Shown piece by piece: positions 23,745 to 34,503 of a DNA stretch of 64,000 nt. The stretch's first letter is position 1. The number at the start of each line of letters is the position of its first letter. The notes under the pieces were generated by a model, which saw only the letters and a list, made by a program, of their open reading frames with translations, did no database searches and had not been told where the DNA came from. Made by a program: the position numbers and the translations under genes. Source of the DNA: Isoetes taiwanensis (Eukaryota; Streptophyta; Lycopodiopsida; Isoetales; Isoetaceae); contig JAJEKV010000234.1 in the NCBI GenBank assembly GCA_021234155.1, positions 541,501 to 605,500 of the forward strand, written 5' to 3'.

Positions 23745-23930
23745 AATCACATTAAAAAGGTTAAGGGCATTTCATGAATTTAAGTAAAAGTTAAGGGTAT
23801 TTTATAAAATTTCAAATAGTACAAATACATGTATACATTTTCAAGGGCATTTTGTGAATTTTTAGAAAGTTAGGGGCATATTATGAAATACATGAAAAGT
23901 TAGGGGCATTTTGTAGTTTTTCCCTAAAAA
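23745..23930. repeat. Degenerate repeats of AAGTTAGGGGCATTTTRTGAA
   Basis: Five imperfect units with variable spacing, alternating aagggcatttt and aggggcatttt forms. Confidence 0.7.
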
Positions 23931-23937
23931 ATAATTA

Positions 23938-24031
23938 CATTAGCTCACTGGGTACAATGGTTAAAGTAGTTTTATTAGGACATTGTGTTATTTTGGTAGA
24001 GGTTCAACCCCTTCATGTTCTACAATCTTAG
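23938..24031 (+). mobile_element. tRNA-like SINE head
   Basis: An A-box-like TAGCTCACTGGGT (near 23940) and a B-box-like GGTAGAGGTTCAACCCC (ending near 24012) lie at tRNA-like spacing. This is the internal RNA polymerase III promoter layout of tRNA-derived SINEs. A 3' body with AGGCGAA words continues to about 24110. It cannot fold as a normal tRNA by eye. Confidence 0.55.
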
Positions 24032-24109
24032 GCGAAGCCGTCTAGAGGTGTGATATTCCCTCAAAACCTTAGGCGAAATCGTATTTCATATTTCAAAATC
24101 ATAGGCGCA

Positions 24110-25430
24110 TCCAATCATAAATGACTATAAGCAAAACAAGAGGTCCGCAGAGGCTCCAACATACAATCTGGGTTATAAGATCGACGAATCCGCCGACTGT
24201 GGTAGTCCAAGGTGCACCTCATTTAGAATATGTAGCATATAAGATAATAAGCAATTGGCAACCATCAGTCTTACAATATGCCATCGCCTTTTTTTTACAT
24301 ATGGTGTAAGTTTTATGAACTCAATTAATATGGCAGACAGTCTAAAAATAACCTTGAAGCTTTCAAGTACTTCAAATTCTTTCTTTCTTCTTCTTCTTCT
24401 TTAATCTTGAACATGAAACATCCATCCTTGTCACCGATTTCAGTCATTCAAAACAAGTCCAAGATGCAATTTGTTTAGAATATGCACCAGAATAATACAA
24501 AAAAATACCATTAGTTAAACGACTCTTAAGAATAAGCATCAATATCGTAAGCACCGAATTAACCCTCTCTATGATCTCCATGAATTTTAAAAATCCTATA
24601 AGATTTTGGCCTTTTTTTCACACAACAAAAGTCTTTTTTTCTAAGAAAGCTTGGATACCATAGACTCACCTATCCTCTGGTTTGTTTTCGAGATCTTAAC
24701 AACAGGCTAGGATCTAATTGCAGGCTCCAACTTCAACCATATACCTTGTGATAGGCTTCTTCCATATTGCCCTCATCCTCCACTCGCTTCCTTTATGTTA
24801 TAAACTTCTTTGTCCTTGTGTATAGCTGAAGTTAAATCCAAAGCCTGCAATACAATTGTTAAGAGATGGACATCCATTCTATTGGTCTAGTCTATAATGC
24901 AATACGTTGATATATTTTCAAAAACAAAAAGTATAAGCTTTCAATAACCTTTATGATTGATCTGTTAGCGAAGCTAGTTGAACAAGGTTAGTTTTGTGTA
25001 GTTTCCAATCATTACAAGATTCAAGAAATAGTTACTTCTCCTCCAGGGGACGCACCTCTGCCTGCAGGAGGAGGACATGCTTGCAGGGGATATGCCATGT
25101 GCGTCCACAAGATTAGATAGAACTCCACTATATACGTTTTCTCTTATAAAAGAAAACCCTGTAAATTGCATAAAATAAAGTAAGACACTATTCATTGGGA
25201 GAAGGTTTTTTATATATGTATCATTAATTTACCTCACCTCAGTCTCTTTAGGTATCAACAAGGAAAGCTAGATGAAGAGCGATGCCCCCTGCGATTAAGT
25301 AAGGGCTATGCCCAATTTTGTGATCTGACTCTTTTTATGAGTATAATATAAGTTAATTACTCAATCATGCTCATCTGTGGCTTGAGTTGTGTCTATTGTT
25401 TCAGCGTGAAAGGGTTTGAGGCGAAAACTA
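24110..25430. other. Unassigned AT-rich region
   Basis: A pyrimidine (TTC)n stretch near 24385 and a GC-rich patch around 25035-25095 with repeated CCTGCAGG-type words. No gene is recognised. Confidence 0.35.
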
Positions 25431-26483
25431 TTAATCAAAGTAGGTAATTGAGTGTCATCTAATTCCACGAGGCTTGTACCACTTGAATAATATTGTAAGG
25501 ACCAAGCCAATGAAATTTGAGCTTGCCTGGAAAATGTTTGTACCTGAAATCATAAAGAAGAACCAAATCCCCTTCCTTGAAAGTTTTTGTTTTGATATGT
25601 TTGTCATGTTAGGATTTTCACGATTGTTGCCCAGTAAGAACCCTGAGATAAGCATCCCTGTGATCTAATTGTTGCACTGATAAACCCTCTCTTGTAAAGC
25701 AGCAGGATGATCATGGACAGTAGCAAGTTGAAATTGAAGAGTGGGTAGGACAAACTCAAAAGGCATCAAAGCCTCTTGGCCATACAGTAGTTTGAAAGGG
25801 TCTGTTCTGTGGCAATTTTGTAAATAGTGTTATAGGCCCATAAAACAATGGGTAACTTGTCCTGCTAATCTGTTCTGGAACCGTCACAAATTTTCTTGAG
25901 AATGTTGATGAGAGTCTTGTTGGTACTTTCGGCCAGATCATTGCCTTGTGAATAATAGGGAGTGCTCTTTCGATGATGAATATGCAAGCAGTCCGTCAGT
26001 TCTTTGATCATATGATTGACAAAATAAACACCTCGGCCGCTCACGAGTTTTGTGGGGTAACCAAAGCGTGTAATGACATGTGTGTAGAGAACCACCGCCG
26101 TGCTGGCGGCGGTGTTATCAGGCAATGCACTTGCTTCAGCCCACTTCTTTGCATAATCAGTGAGAACAAGGATGTATCGAGCATGGGAGTTTCGAGCAGG
26201 TGGATCAATGGGCCCAAAAAAATCCATACTCCATTTGCTGAAGGATAACGGTGGCGCAACAAGAGTTAAGAGTAAAGCATCATGGCCTGGGCCTTTCCAC
26301 GTGCTGACAGACATCACATTGGCCCGCATGAGCATGGGCATCTTTGAACAGTGTGGACCAACCCAACCAAAAGAATTTTTCGTGCCGTGTTATCATGACT
26401 AAATGGCCTCCACCAAGTCCTTCATATGCTTGGTGAACAATGTCTGGAACCTCATGAGGAAGGACACAACAACGCAAAATCAT
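25431..26483 (-). pseudogene. Integrase of element C, broken
   Basis: Frame 26483-26280 carries the zinc-binding head (HEVPDIVHQAYEGLGGGHLV, AHAHAGQCDVCQ). Frame 26341-25865 carries the catalytic core: WSMDFFGPIDPP (first Asp), KLVSGRGVYFVN (Gly where the second catalytic Asp is expected, SDRG in relatives) and STPYYSQGNDLAESTNK (Glu). A C-terminal remnant extends to about 25431. The Asp-to-Gly change alone would be expected to abolish strand transfer. Confidence 0.8.
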
Positions 26484-27074
26484 ATCCTTGCCACGCTTGT
26501 AAAAATACCAGCAATCGTGGTATAATCACAAACTTCACGAAGGAACTGTTGACGGCGCGAGCGCAGCTTTTCTGAAGAAAGCGTGAGATCTTCATACGGT
26601 AAGGCATCAGAGAGAAGATATTGTTGGTAATCATGGAACCAGTGTGGCATGGCGGTGATCAAAAAGAGTTGAGCATCTGCAAAACTGTCAGAAACTTCTG
26701 AAGGCGGGTCATCAATGTGAATACGTAAAAGATAATTAGGCACCACATGAGATTTTCCTATTTTATGAATGATTTTAAAGGGAGTAAACTCTTGAAGAAG
26801 CAGCACCCAGCGAGGAATACGTCCCGTGGGCATGGTCTTATTAATCAGATAGAGCAAAGCTTGATGATCCACAAAGAACTTGATTTTGCTATCCAACAGA
26901 TAGTGGCAGAACCATTGCAAACAGAAAATGAGTCCAAGCACTTCTCGTTCCATGGCAGAATAATTTTTCTCTGCAGGGTTGAGTTTCTTGCCTCATATAG
27001 CAAATCGGTTTGTCACGCTGTGAATCATATTCCTGGAAAACAACAGCACCAATGTCAAAAGGTGAAACATCCAC
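26480..27074 (-). pseudogene. RNase H of element C
   Basis: Frame 27074-26889 (MDVSPFDIGAVVFQEYDSQR) and frame 26953-26480 (REVLGLIFCLQWFCHYLL, KFFVDHQALLYLINK, GRIPRWVLLLQEFTPFKIIH) are the tethered RNase H region of a gypsy RT. They overlap in different frames, so a frameshift separates them. Confidence 0.8.
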
Positions 27075-27095
27075 ATGAATGTGAAATGCTTTATT

Positions 27096-28214
27096 TCATT
27101 GAGGTGGAACAAGAACAGGGGCTTGAGTAAGCAGAACCTTCAATTTTTGAAATGCCGCATCTGCCTGAGGATTCCAAGCCCAAGTGGATTCATCACCCGT
27201 GAGTTTATGAATGGGATCCACAATGACAGTTAGTTCAGGAATGAAGGTAGCATAATAATTGACTTTCTCAAGGAAGGAGTGTGTCTCTTTAATGTTGGTA
27301 GGCGCCTGAGCTTTGAGCACACATCTAATCTTGGCAAGGTCCGTGGTAATGACGTCTTGACTGACAACATGGCCAAAAGATACACTTATCGGGATTCAAA
27401 CTAATGCCCGATTCATCACATTTTTGAAAAACAAGCTTAAGTTTGGTGAGATGATCGTCCATGGAGTTGTAAGCAGAAAAGTCATCTTGGAAAGCTTGCA
27501 GAAAAGCATTTTCTTTCATGTAATCCTGAAAAACAGAAAGCATAATGCACTAGAAAGTAGATGGTGAGTTTGACAAATCAAAGGGCACCGTTTTGTAGAC
27601 AAAAATGCCCTATGGTGTGGTGAATGTGGTTTTCAATTGATCTTCAGCTCGAATAGAAATTTTATTGTAGCCAAAGAAACCATCCATGAAGGAGTACATC
27701 TCATGGCCTGCTGCTTCTTCGAGACTTGATTCGTGAAGGGTAGCGGGAAATTATCACGTTCCGTGCCCATATTGAGTTTCCTATAATTCATAAAAACACG
27801 AATTTTCCCATTATGCTTAAGGGCAGTAATAATGGGGCTCACCCACTCAGAATGTTTGACCTCATAAATAAGTCCAGCAGCCAAGAGTTTATCAATTTCG
27901 GCTTTGACATAGTCATGATAGTTGGGGATGAGCCTATACTGTCGTTGCTACATGGGGCATGCATCAAGTTTGGTGGGAATAGTGAGTTCCCCCAACTCCT
28001 TCTTGGTACCTCTTAAATCTTGCTAACTCCACGCAAAAATGTGTTTGAACTTTTTGAAGAGACTGAGTGCACGAGCTTTATATGGTTTAGGAAAGTTGAC
28101 AGTTAAACGGATTGGTTGGTTGTCCTCTAAGTCAATGATTTCAACTTCCGGAGTCTGAATATACAGAACGACACTCATGTCTGCTGTGACTGTATGAGCA
28201 GGTGGTTGTCGCAA
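27096..28214 (-). pseudogene. Reverse transcriptase of element C
   Basis: Successive frames: 28214-28023 (pre-RT linker), 27884-27633 (GLIYEVKHSEWVSPI, KIRVFMNYRKLN), 27543-27325 (FQDDFSAYNSMDDHLTKL, SGISLNPDKCIF; paired Asp motif near 27480) and 27320-27096 (KETHSFLEKVNYYATFIP, AFQKLKVLLTQAPVL). The order matches plant gypsy RT. At least three frame breaks. Confidence 0.85.
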
Positions 28215-28232
28215 AACTAGGGGTTCAGCACT

Positions 28233-28802
28233 CTGAGTGGAAAAGAAGACGGGCTATTGAGTTGGGTCAAGTAAAGGTTGCTTCATGACAGCAGCGACAT
28301 CAACAGTGTCTTTAGTGGTGTCAACATCTGGATGAATGCCCAAGTTGAAGATCCTCAGAGTCACTATCAGATAGCGATGGTTCAATATGTTCAACAGAGA
28401 TAAGTTTTCCAGTTTCAAGATCCATAGTGACATTCAATTGGCCATCAATAATGACAAGTTGATCAGTGGCCCAATAGTGAATGCTTTTAGCTTCACGAAG
28501 GAAAGGTCGTCCAACCAGCATACTGAGTGGAAAAGAAGAAGGGCTATTGAGTTGGGTCAAGTAAAGGTTACTTCATGACAAAGCGACATCAACAGTGTTT
28601 AGTGGTGTCAACATCCGGATGGATGCCCAAGTTGAAGATCCTCAGAGTCACTATCAGATAGCGATGGTTCAATATGTTCAACAGAGATAAGTTTCCCAGT
28701 TTCAAGATCCATAGTGGCATTCAATTGTCCATCAATATTGATAAGTTGATCAGTGGCCCAAGCTTCACGAAGGAAAGGTCGTCCAACCATTATCTTATAA
28801 TC
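28233..28802. repeat. 290-bp tandem duplication inside element C
   Basis: Two copies start CTGAGTGGAAAAGAAG at 28233 and 28523 and cover the MLVGRPFLREAKS region plus linker between protease and RT. The second copy lacks a short stretch near 28760. Element A has this region once. Confidence 0.85.
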
Positions 28803-29110
28803 ACCAGAATCCTCTCCAGTTTTCCAAACACCAAATTCCAAGGGGAATTTTAGATCCTTAATGCTGATTTGAAGAATAGGGATGACGCCTCGAGGGCGCG
28901 TGATGTGACCATTGGCCAACTTGATGTCATAAGGAGCACGATATAGTTGAGTGATGCCAAGTTGTTTCCTGACTTTATCCATAATGAAGTTGACAACACT
29001 GCCGCCATCAATCTAAACATGATTAATCTGTTGATTCCCAACAGTTGCATAAATCGTGGGTGTGGAAGTGGCAACAGCTTCAACAAGAATAGTGGTAGCG
29101 GCAATTGTTC
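28803..29110 (-). pseudogene. Protease of element C, with in-frame stop before the active site
   Basis: Minus-strand reading gives IDGGSVVNFIMDKVRKQLGI (Asp-Gly-Gly-Ser at 28998-29009), then LYRAPYDIKLANGHITRPRG and LEFGVWKTGEDSGDYKIMVG. A TAG stop at 29013-29015 stands where element A has CAA (Gln), two codons before the catalytic Asp. Confidence 0.75.
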
Positions 29111-29130
29111 CCTGAGGACAAGACATAACT

Positions 29131-30500
29131 TTAGAATGGTAGAGAGGCTAAGGGAATTTTCATCTTGGTGAGCTCCTCTTGCAGCTCCAAGGGAACATGG
29201 ACTAAAGGATCTACAGGATCCAATGGTGCGGGTGCCTGGGGCATCGAGGCTGAAACTTCCTTGAAGAGTTCAACTTCAGCAGCAATATTGGGATATGGTT
29301 GAATGCATGAGGCAGGCATGGACGTTGAGGGCACCTCTTGGCACTGTTGAGCGTTAGTGGTAGCGTGAACATTGGCCAGCATGCGTGCTTCAACAGCTTG
29401 CATGAGGTTTAGAAGACGGACTTTGGGCATAACATAAGACATGAATTTGTCTAGATCAGGGGCAAAATGTACCATCCTATATTCCTCATGAGGAACAATG
29501 TCCACTGCAAAAACAAGCTGCGTGTCTTGAGGCGAGCATCAAAGGTCGGGTACCCAGGTGCTGGGGTGAGACCAGACCAACCCAGTTGGATGGTTGTACC
29601 AGAGGGTTGAGAGATTGATAGATCTTCTTGAGCTTGTTGGTCGAAGACAACAGGTAGAGGAGCTTGTTGGGTCCTCTGCTATTGAGACGCGTGAGGTGGT
29701 TTTTTTAACGTGGGGCAAGGGCCTTATTTCCCATTGGCTACCAAGAGTTGATAAGCTATGAGGTGCATCGAGGCAGTTTAGTTAATGCCTGGAAGTTGCA
29801 CTTGAACTTGGGGGAGTTGTGGGCACGCCGTGGTAGTGTGGTCCCATTCCTGGCAGCGATAACATTGAGCTTTCGCAGGATCAAATGGAGTACGTGAGCT
29901 TTGGCCTCGTGATTGCTAAGGTGGCTGAGATTGTGGATGGTACTGTTTGTTGTGGATATTGATGAGGCATCGTCTGAACTTGAAAGACCATTTGTTGTCG
30001 AAAAGGCGTGGGATGAGAGCGTGTGCATTCTTCAGTAGCATGATTGCACATATTGCAACGTTTGCTGTGAGGAGGACCACTAGTAGAACTACCTTCATTG
30101 GCTAGATGGCCCTGATACTTACAAATGTGGCACCAAGTTTGGCTTCTTGGTGGTGGAGCAGATGGATGAGGTTGAACCGTATTTTGTGGAACCATAATAG
30201 GAGGAATGAAAGGGAGATCTGTGAGGGGAACACCACAGGAAGTCACATTGATAGATTGACTGACCAGTTCGATAGCGTGGTCTAGGGTCTTGGGTCGCAA
30301 GTATTCAATCATAAGACGAATAGCTGGAGGGAGGTCTTGCAGAAACCAAACTAAAATCTGGCTCTGCGTCGAATATTCCTTAAGCTTGCTAACCAAGATA
30401 TGCAGACGATCAGCAAAGTCACAGGCAGACTCCGTGGGTTATGTAGGTAGCCCAATGAGAGAAATGTGTCAAGGAAGCCATCGAGATAATCTATTGTAAT
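29131..30500 (-). pseudogene. Gag of element C
   Basis: Frame 30396-29881 contains the capsid-like LKEYSTQSQILVWFLQDLPP and two Cys/His segments: CHICKYQGHLANEG (last Cys lost) and CKRCNMCNHATEE followed by CTRSHP. A third knuckle (CYRCQEWDHTTTACPQLPQ) lies at about 29870-29820 in another frame, and frame 29505-29131 (VPHEEYRMVHFAPDLDKFMS) continues towards protease. The first part of Gag, present in element A, is missing at the right side. Confidence 0.75.
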
Positions 30501-30520
30501 CCAAAAAGCCATCTATTGAG

Positions 30521-31352
30521 GAGCAGCATGTCCATGGGAGATATCTTCAGAAGCTACTTCATTAACATGGACAATATGCCCTCCCCTCCCCCCCTCCCCC
30601 CCAATGCTTGAGAAAGTGGCTTGCTGACACACATCATTATATACCAAAGAATTATCAGCAGATTTAGAAACAGACAGAAAGTGCTACAAATTCTCACGAG
30701 GACTCGCATCATGCATCCAAACCGCATTCATTCATTCATCTTAGCATGTGTTTTACATTGATTGAGAATGGGTAGCCGCACATTGCAGGCTACCCAATAA
30801 CTAAATATAAATTATTACAAATATATAGCTAAAAAATAACTCCTCAATTGGGTTGTTAAAAGAAAAATGTATGATGAGATATTGGATGATGTACATGCTG
30901 AGGGCTTATCACCGGGATTAAAAAACCCCACCCTTTAGGGTTTTCGAGGAAAACCCCTAGTGATAAGCCCTCAGAGGGCTTGGACAATCGTCAGACTACT
31001 ATCACTGTCCGCAAAATATATGAATACCGAAGAAGCCAAAAAGCGCATGTTTGCACAACATAAATACTAAAACATATACATGAGATAAGAACATCTAAAA
31101 CAAAAAGGCTGGTCACGCATGCCACGCGAAACAATAAATATAATAAACAAACCGAATATAAATAGAGAGAGAAAGAGAGAAGAAGAATTAATTAATTATA
31201 CATAATTTAAAAGGAGGGAGGGTGGGTTTAAAAGAAAAAGAGAAGGAAACTGCCAAAACGAAGAAGAAACATTGATTTGAGAAGCTAAAGAAGACTCCTT
31301 CTATAAAAAACCAAATCCAGAGGTCCAAAACTGCATGCTCCTCCTCATGAGA
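30521..31352. other. Spacer with C-rich tract, palindrome and LINE hairpin
   Basis: A CCCTCCCC-type tract at 30579-30602, a perfect 8-bp inverted repeat GGGTAGCC/GGCTACCC at 30771-30796, and the LINE hairpin at 30898-30974. Otherwise unassigned. Confidence 0.5.
30898..30974. repeat. LINE 3' hairpin, copy 2
   Basis: Perfect 15-bp arms CTGAGGGCTTATCAC and GTGATAAGCCCTCAG enclose the same core as 16995-17077 (GGGATTAAAAAACCCC, GGGTTTTCGAGGAAAACCCC). The arm sequence differs completely from copies 1 and 3. Confidence 0.8.
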
Positions 31353-31780
31353 TTTTTTTTTTTTTTTTTTTTTTTTTTTGGAAGGAACGAAGTTTTATAT
31401 TAATCATATAGGAAGTATTACATCAGAAAGGATCCCATATGGATCAAATCATAATTAAGCACAACAACTAGAATGTTTCATCACACTAGAAAGATTACCA
31501 CAGGAATAACTCAACATCTTCACCTTTCTTGTGCAGAAACTTATTAACAGCTCCGGAAGCCTGATATATATATAAAGCACCATAGTCCATCCACCTAGTA
31601 GCCAGATGATATAATGATGATACCTGAGATAAGCCATTAGGCCACCTAAATTCTCAAACCAAATAGTAGAACCACATAAATTCTCCTGAAATATTGAGAA
31701 AAGGCAAGAAAACCTGTATATCTGTATGACACTAGCAAGATGGAATGAGGTTCTTGGCAATAATAGTACCAGAATCAATC
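31353..31780 (-). mobile_element. L1-type LINE 3' end with poly(A) tail
   Basis: A run of 27 T at 31353-31379 is the poly(A) tail of a minus-strand element whose body runs to about 31780 or beyond (frame 31778-31455 has no recognisable domain and may be 3' UTR). The long uninterrupted tail suggests a fairly young, 5'-truncated insertion. Confidence 0.6.
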
Positions 31781-31950
31781 AAGCATCAGAACTTGAAAGA
31801 TTCGCTCAGGCATAGCAGTACCTGAGCAAGAACCGGGTGCTAAATAAACATAGGGGTCTTGGCATAGCAGTACCAGAATCAATCAAGCATCAGCACCTGA
31901 AAGATCAGTTCAGGTATAGTAGTACCTGAGCAAGAACCGAGTATTTAGGA
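31752..31950. repeat. 105-bp tandem duplication
   Basis: Units starting TCTTGGCA at 31752 and 31857 share CAGAATCAATCAAGCATCAG and TACCTGAGCAAGAACCG. Confidence 0.85.
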
Positions 31951-32301
31951 TCATCTCACCAAACTACCGTGTTTCCAATTATCTCTGCAATTTCTGACCA
32001 CTTACGAATGAATCCGTACTAATCCACATAATTCCACTAATCAGTGAGAGCCTTTGCTATCATCCAAATACAAAATCCAAACCTTTCTGCTAGAAAGAAG
32101 GAGTGGGAGGAAAGGGAAAATTTCTACTGTAAAGAAAACCTGGAAAAAGATAGCACTGCTAAAATATGAAAATTGCCATCATATGCTAACATTCCACAAT
32201 CTTGCTCCAACTTATAGACATCTGTGTCTTTTTGGTGTGTCTTTTGCCCAATAAGATAAAAACAATCATAATATATGAAGAAAGTTCCTTCAAGAAAGAA
32301 T
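31951..32301. other. Unassigned spacer
   Basis: No gene or repeat recognised. Confidence 0.3.
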
Positions 32302-32710
32302 GACATATTTATTGTTCTGTTTATCTTTAGATCAAAAACATAATACTTACTAAACTTTAAAGTTGCTTTCTAAACTAATTCTCGATTTCGTCTATTTAGA
32401 ATTAAATGTTTATATAAAATAGCTCTGTATAATTAAATTGTTATTTTTTTTTCAAAATATTTAAAGAAAGTTTTAGATTGAGATTAATTAAATGATTACA
32501 TTTATGTGTATAGAAAAATGAATAGTTTATTATTGAGTAAATGTTAATATTTTTATTTCATCAATAGTAAATTATTCAATAATTATTATTAAACCATTAA
32601 CTTTATATCATTTAATTAGTTTTAATCTAAAAGTTTCCTTAAAGTATTTTTAAAAGTGTAAAAGTTTGTAAATTATGAAATTCTCAAATTCTTAACCATT
32701 TATTTATAAT

Positions 32711-32953
32711 TTCTATTAAAATTGTTATATATGAGTAGGTTATTATTATAAGATGTATACTTTTCCACTAAAGTTCATAAAATTTTTTTCTTTATGTTCA
32801 TAAAATACTAGGCATATTACCGACATCTTGTTCAGAGAACATGAGTATTCGACAATGTGCCCTTCTCTAACCTTCACCCTAACCATGTATTTTTGCTAGT
32901 TGTTTTTAGAGTCATTTCTTTCAGGTGCATAGTTAGTGGCACGACATTTTCAG
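32711..32953. repeat. Inverted duplicate segment X (partner at 53210-53457)
   Basis: This 243-bp segment reappears as the reverse complement at 53210-53457 (shared words CATGAGTATTCGACAATGTG, TAGTGGCACGACATTTTCAG). Both copies end exactly at CATTTTCAG, a splice-acceptor-like sequence. Confidence 0.85.
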
Positions 32954-33119
32954 TAAATGCAAGACTGACTCAGATGAGAAATCAGATGCAGCAGTTGCTA
33001 CAATGGGCAACACCACTAATGCATCCCCAAGACCACCACCATCTTCGACGGATACTGATGAAGCTTCTCAGCCAGAAAAGATAGAAAGCCAGCCTACCGA
33101 GAAGGATAGGAAGATGTAA
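32954..33119 (+). other. Exon-like coding segment after segment X
   Basis: Directly after CATTTTCAG the plus strand is open for 54 codons in one frame (AAATGC at 32955) to TAA at 33117-33119, reading DEKSDAAVATMGNTTNASPR then PPPSSTDTDEASQPEK. The composition is hydrophilic and Ser/Thr/Pro/Glu rich, like a disordered protein tail. No family recognised. It could be a captured terminal exon or a relic of the aquaporin N-terminal exon; I favour neither. Confidence 0.35.
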
Positions 33120-34118
33120 TACATGCCATTACCACAAGGGCGATAAAAACAAAAACCATGCTATGCTGAAATTTTCCTATTCTTTTCTGTAAAAATTCAA
33201 TATTACGTTAGATGCAACCAGATCTACACAGAAATTTAAATTGATGAAATATATTGACATTTAATCAATAACAAACTATTTATTTTTTTATTACACATAA
33301 ATGTAATCATTTAATTAATCTCAATCTAAAACTTTCTTTAAATATTTTGAAAAAAAATAATATTAATTATACAAAGCTATGTTATATAAACATTTAATTC
33401 TAAATAGAGAAATCGAGAATTAGTTTAGAAAGCAACTTTAGACTTTAGTAAGTATTATATTTTTTATCTAAAGCCCTTCAGACACATCTTAATTAGTTCG
33501 TATTTTGTTCTACTGACCCTAAATGTTCTGCTTTTTTCTTGTATAATGCTTTTCGGAGTTCATTGGCACCTTCATTCTGTTGATAGCCGCCGCAGGAACT
33601 ACTATAATTAATCAGAAAACTAATCAAAGTCTTGAAATCCAAGGCTGTACTGTTGGATCTGGAGTGCCAGTGCTGATTGTTATTCTTGCAACTGGACATA
33701 TTTCAGGAGCGCATATCAATCCAGCAGTTACTCTTGCCTTTGCTACTTTTCGCCATTTTCCATGGGGCCATGTAAGATTTACATGATGATCTACATAATT
33801 TTGGATGGTCTTTTGCTGTTTTTTTTGCATATCCAAATTCTGAGCTTAAATATCCTTTCCAGGTTCCATTCTACATTGTGTCTCAGACCCTAGGGTCTTT
33901 GCTGGCCTCATTTGCACTAAAGATTCTGTATTCACCACCTGCAGAGTCACTGGGTGTGACAGTTCCTACTAACAGTGAACCCAATCATTTTTCTTCGAGA
34001 TTCTAATTATATTTATACTGATGTTTATTATAACCTCAGTTGCAACTGATACAAAAGCTGTAAGTTCCATGCAACATTACTAGGCCTAAATACTTTTGAC
34101 CTAAATACTAAGCCTAAA

Positions 34119-34486
34119 TACAATGACATATTTAATAAAAATTTAGACTTATTCAAATGTAATAGATATCCTTCAAAGATGATTTTTACAAAATTTTCAG
34201 TTTAACTTCAAATAAAAAGTATGATAGTTATCAGTGTTTAAAATTGTTTTCTACGCTAATTGTTAATTTAATCTATTTAAAAATTAAGTTTTTCATCTAA
34301 GATGAACTCTATGATTAAAATATTATTATTTTTAAATGTTTAAAGAAAGTCTAGATGAAATATATCAAATGATTGCGTTTATGTTTTAATTAAAAAATAA
34401 TTGAATTGATTAGTTCTAATTAATTTTCAATATATATTTTTCAATATTTGTTATTAAAACATAAACTTTATATTTTAATTAATACT
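34119..34486. repeat. AT-rich inverted-repeat element, left arm (right arm 52073-52420)
   Basis: Starts near AATGACATATTTAATAAA and is, with divergence, the reverse complement of 52200-52420, which ends AATATGTCATTAC. The rest resembles 32361-32640. The L1 at 34504-52068 sits inside this element. Confidence 0.6.
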
Positions 34487-34503
34487 AGGAGCTCCAAATC
34501 CCA

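Larger units (their letters stand above)
25431..30520 (-). mobile_element. Tat-like Ty3/gypsy element C
   Basis: Minus-strand gag, protease, RT, RNase H and integrase in the same order as element A, with matching signatures (APYDIKLANGHITRP, FQDDFSAYNSMDDHL, STPYYSQGND). No LTR was found at either side, so the copy is truncated at both ends or its LTRs are too diverged to see. A 290-bp internal tandem duplication lies at 28233-28802. Stops and frameshifts occur throughout. Confidence 0.85.
32302..33475. repeat. AT-rich inverted-repeat element flanking the aquaporin pseudogene
   Basis: Sequence 32311-32575 is the reverse complement of 33240-33475, sharing for example TAATTCTCGATTTCGTCTATTTAG on one arm (one base off on the other) and AATGATTACATTTATG. 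The left arm begins ATGACATATTTA. Further copies of the same arms occur at 34119-34486, 52073-52420 and 52591-52805. The loop contains the inverted-duplicate segment 32711-32953 and an exon-like sequence. Long AT-rich terminal inverted repeats without a gene suggest a foldback or MITE-like DNA transposon. Confidence 0.65.

Noticed and set aside
23938-24031. A functional tRNA gene
   Set aside because: Box A and B are present but the arms do not pair as a cloverleaf by eye and no clear anticodon stem is seen.
30579-30602. C-rich tract as a regulatory G-quadruplex or i-motif
   Set aside because: Run lengths and loops are irregular and no gene start is nearby; more likely simple sequence.
33559-34059. 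A functional aquaporin gene
   Set aside because: Frameshift in exon 33863-34059, no convincing first exon, and the second NPA exon cut after seven bases.
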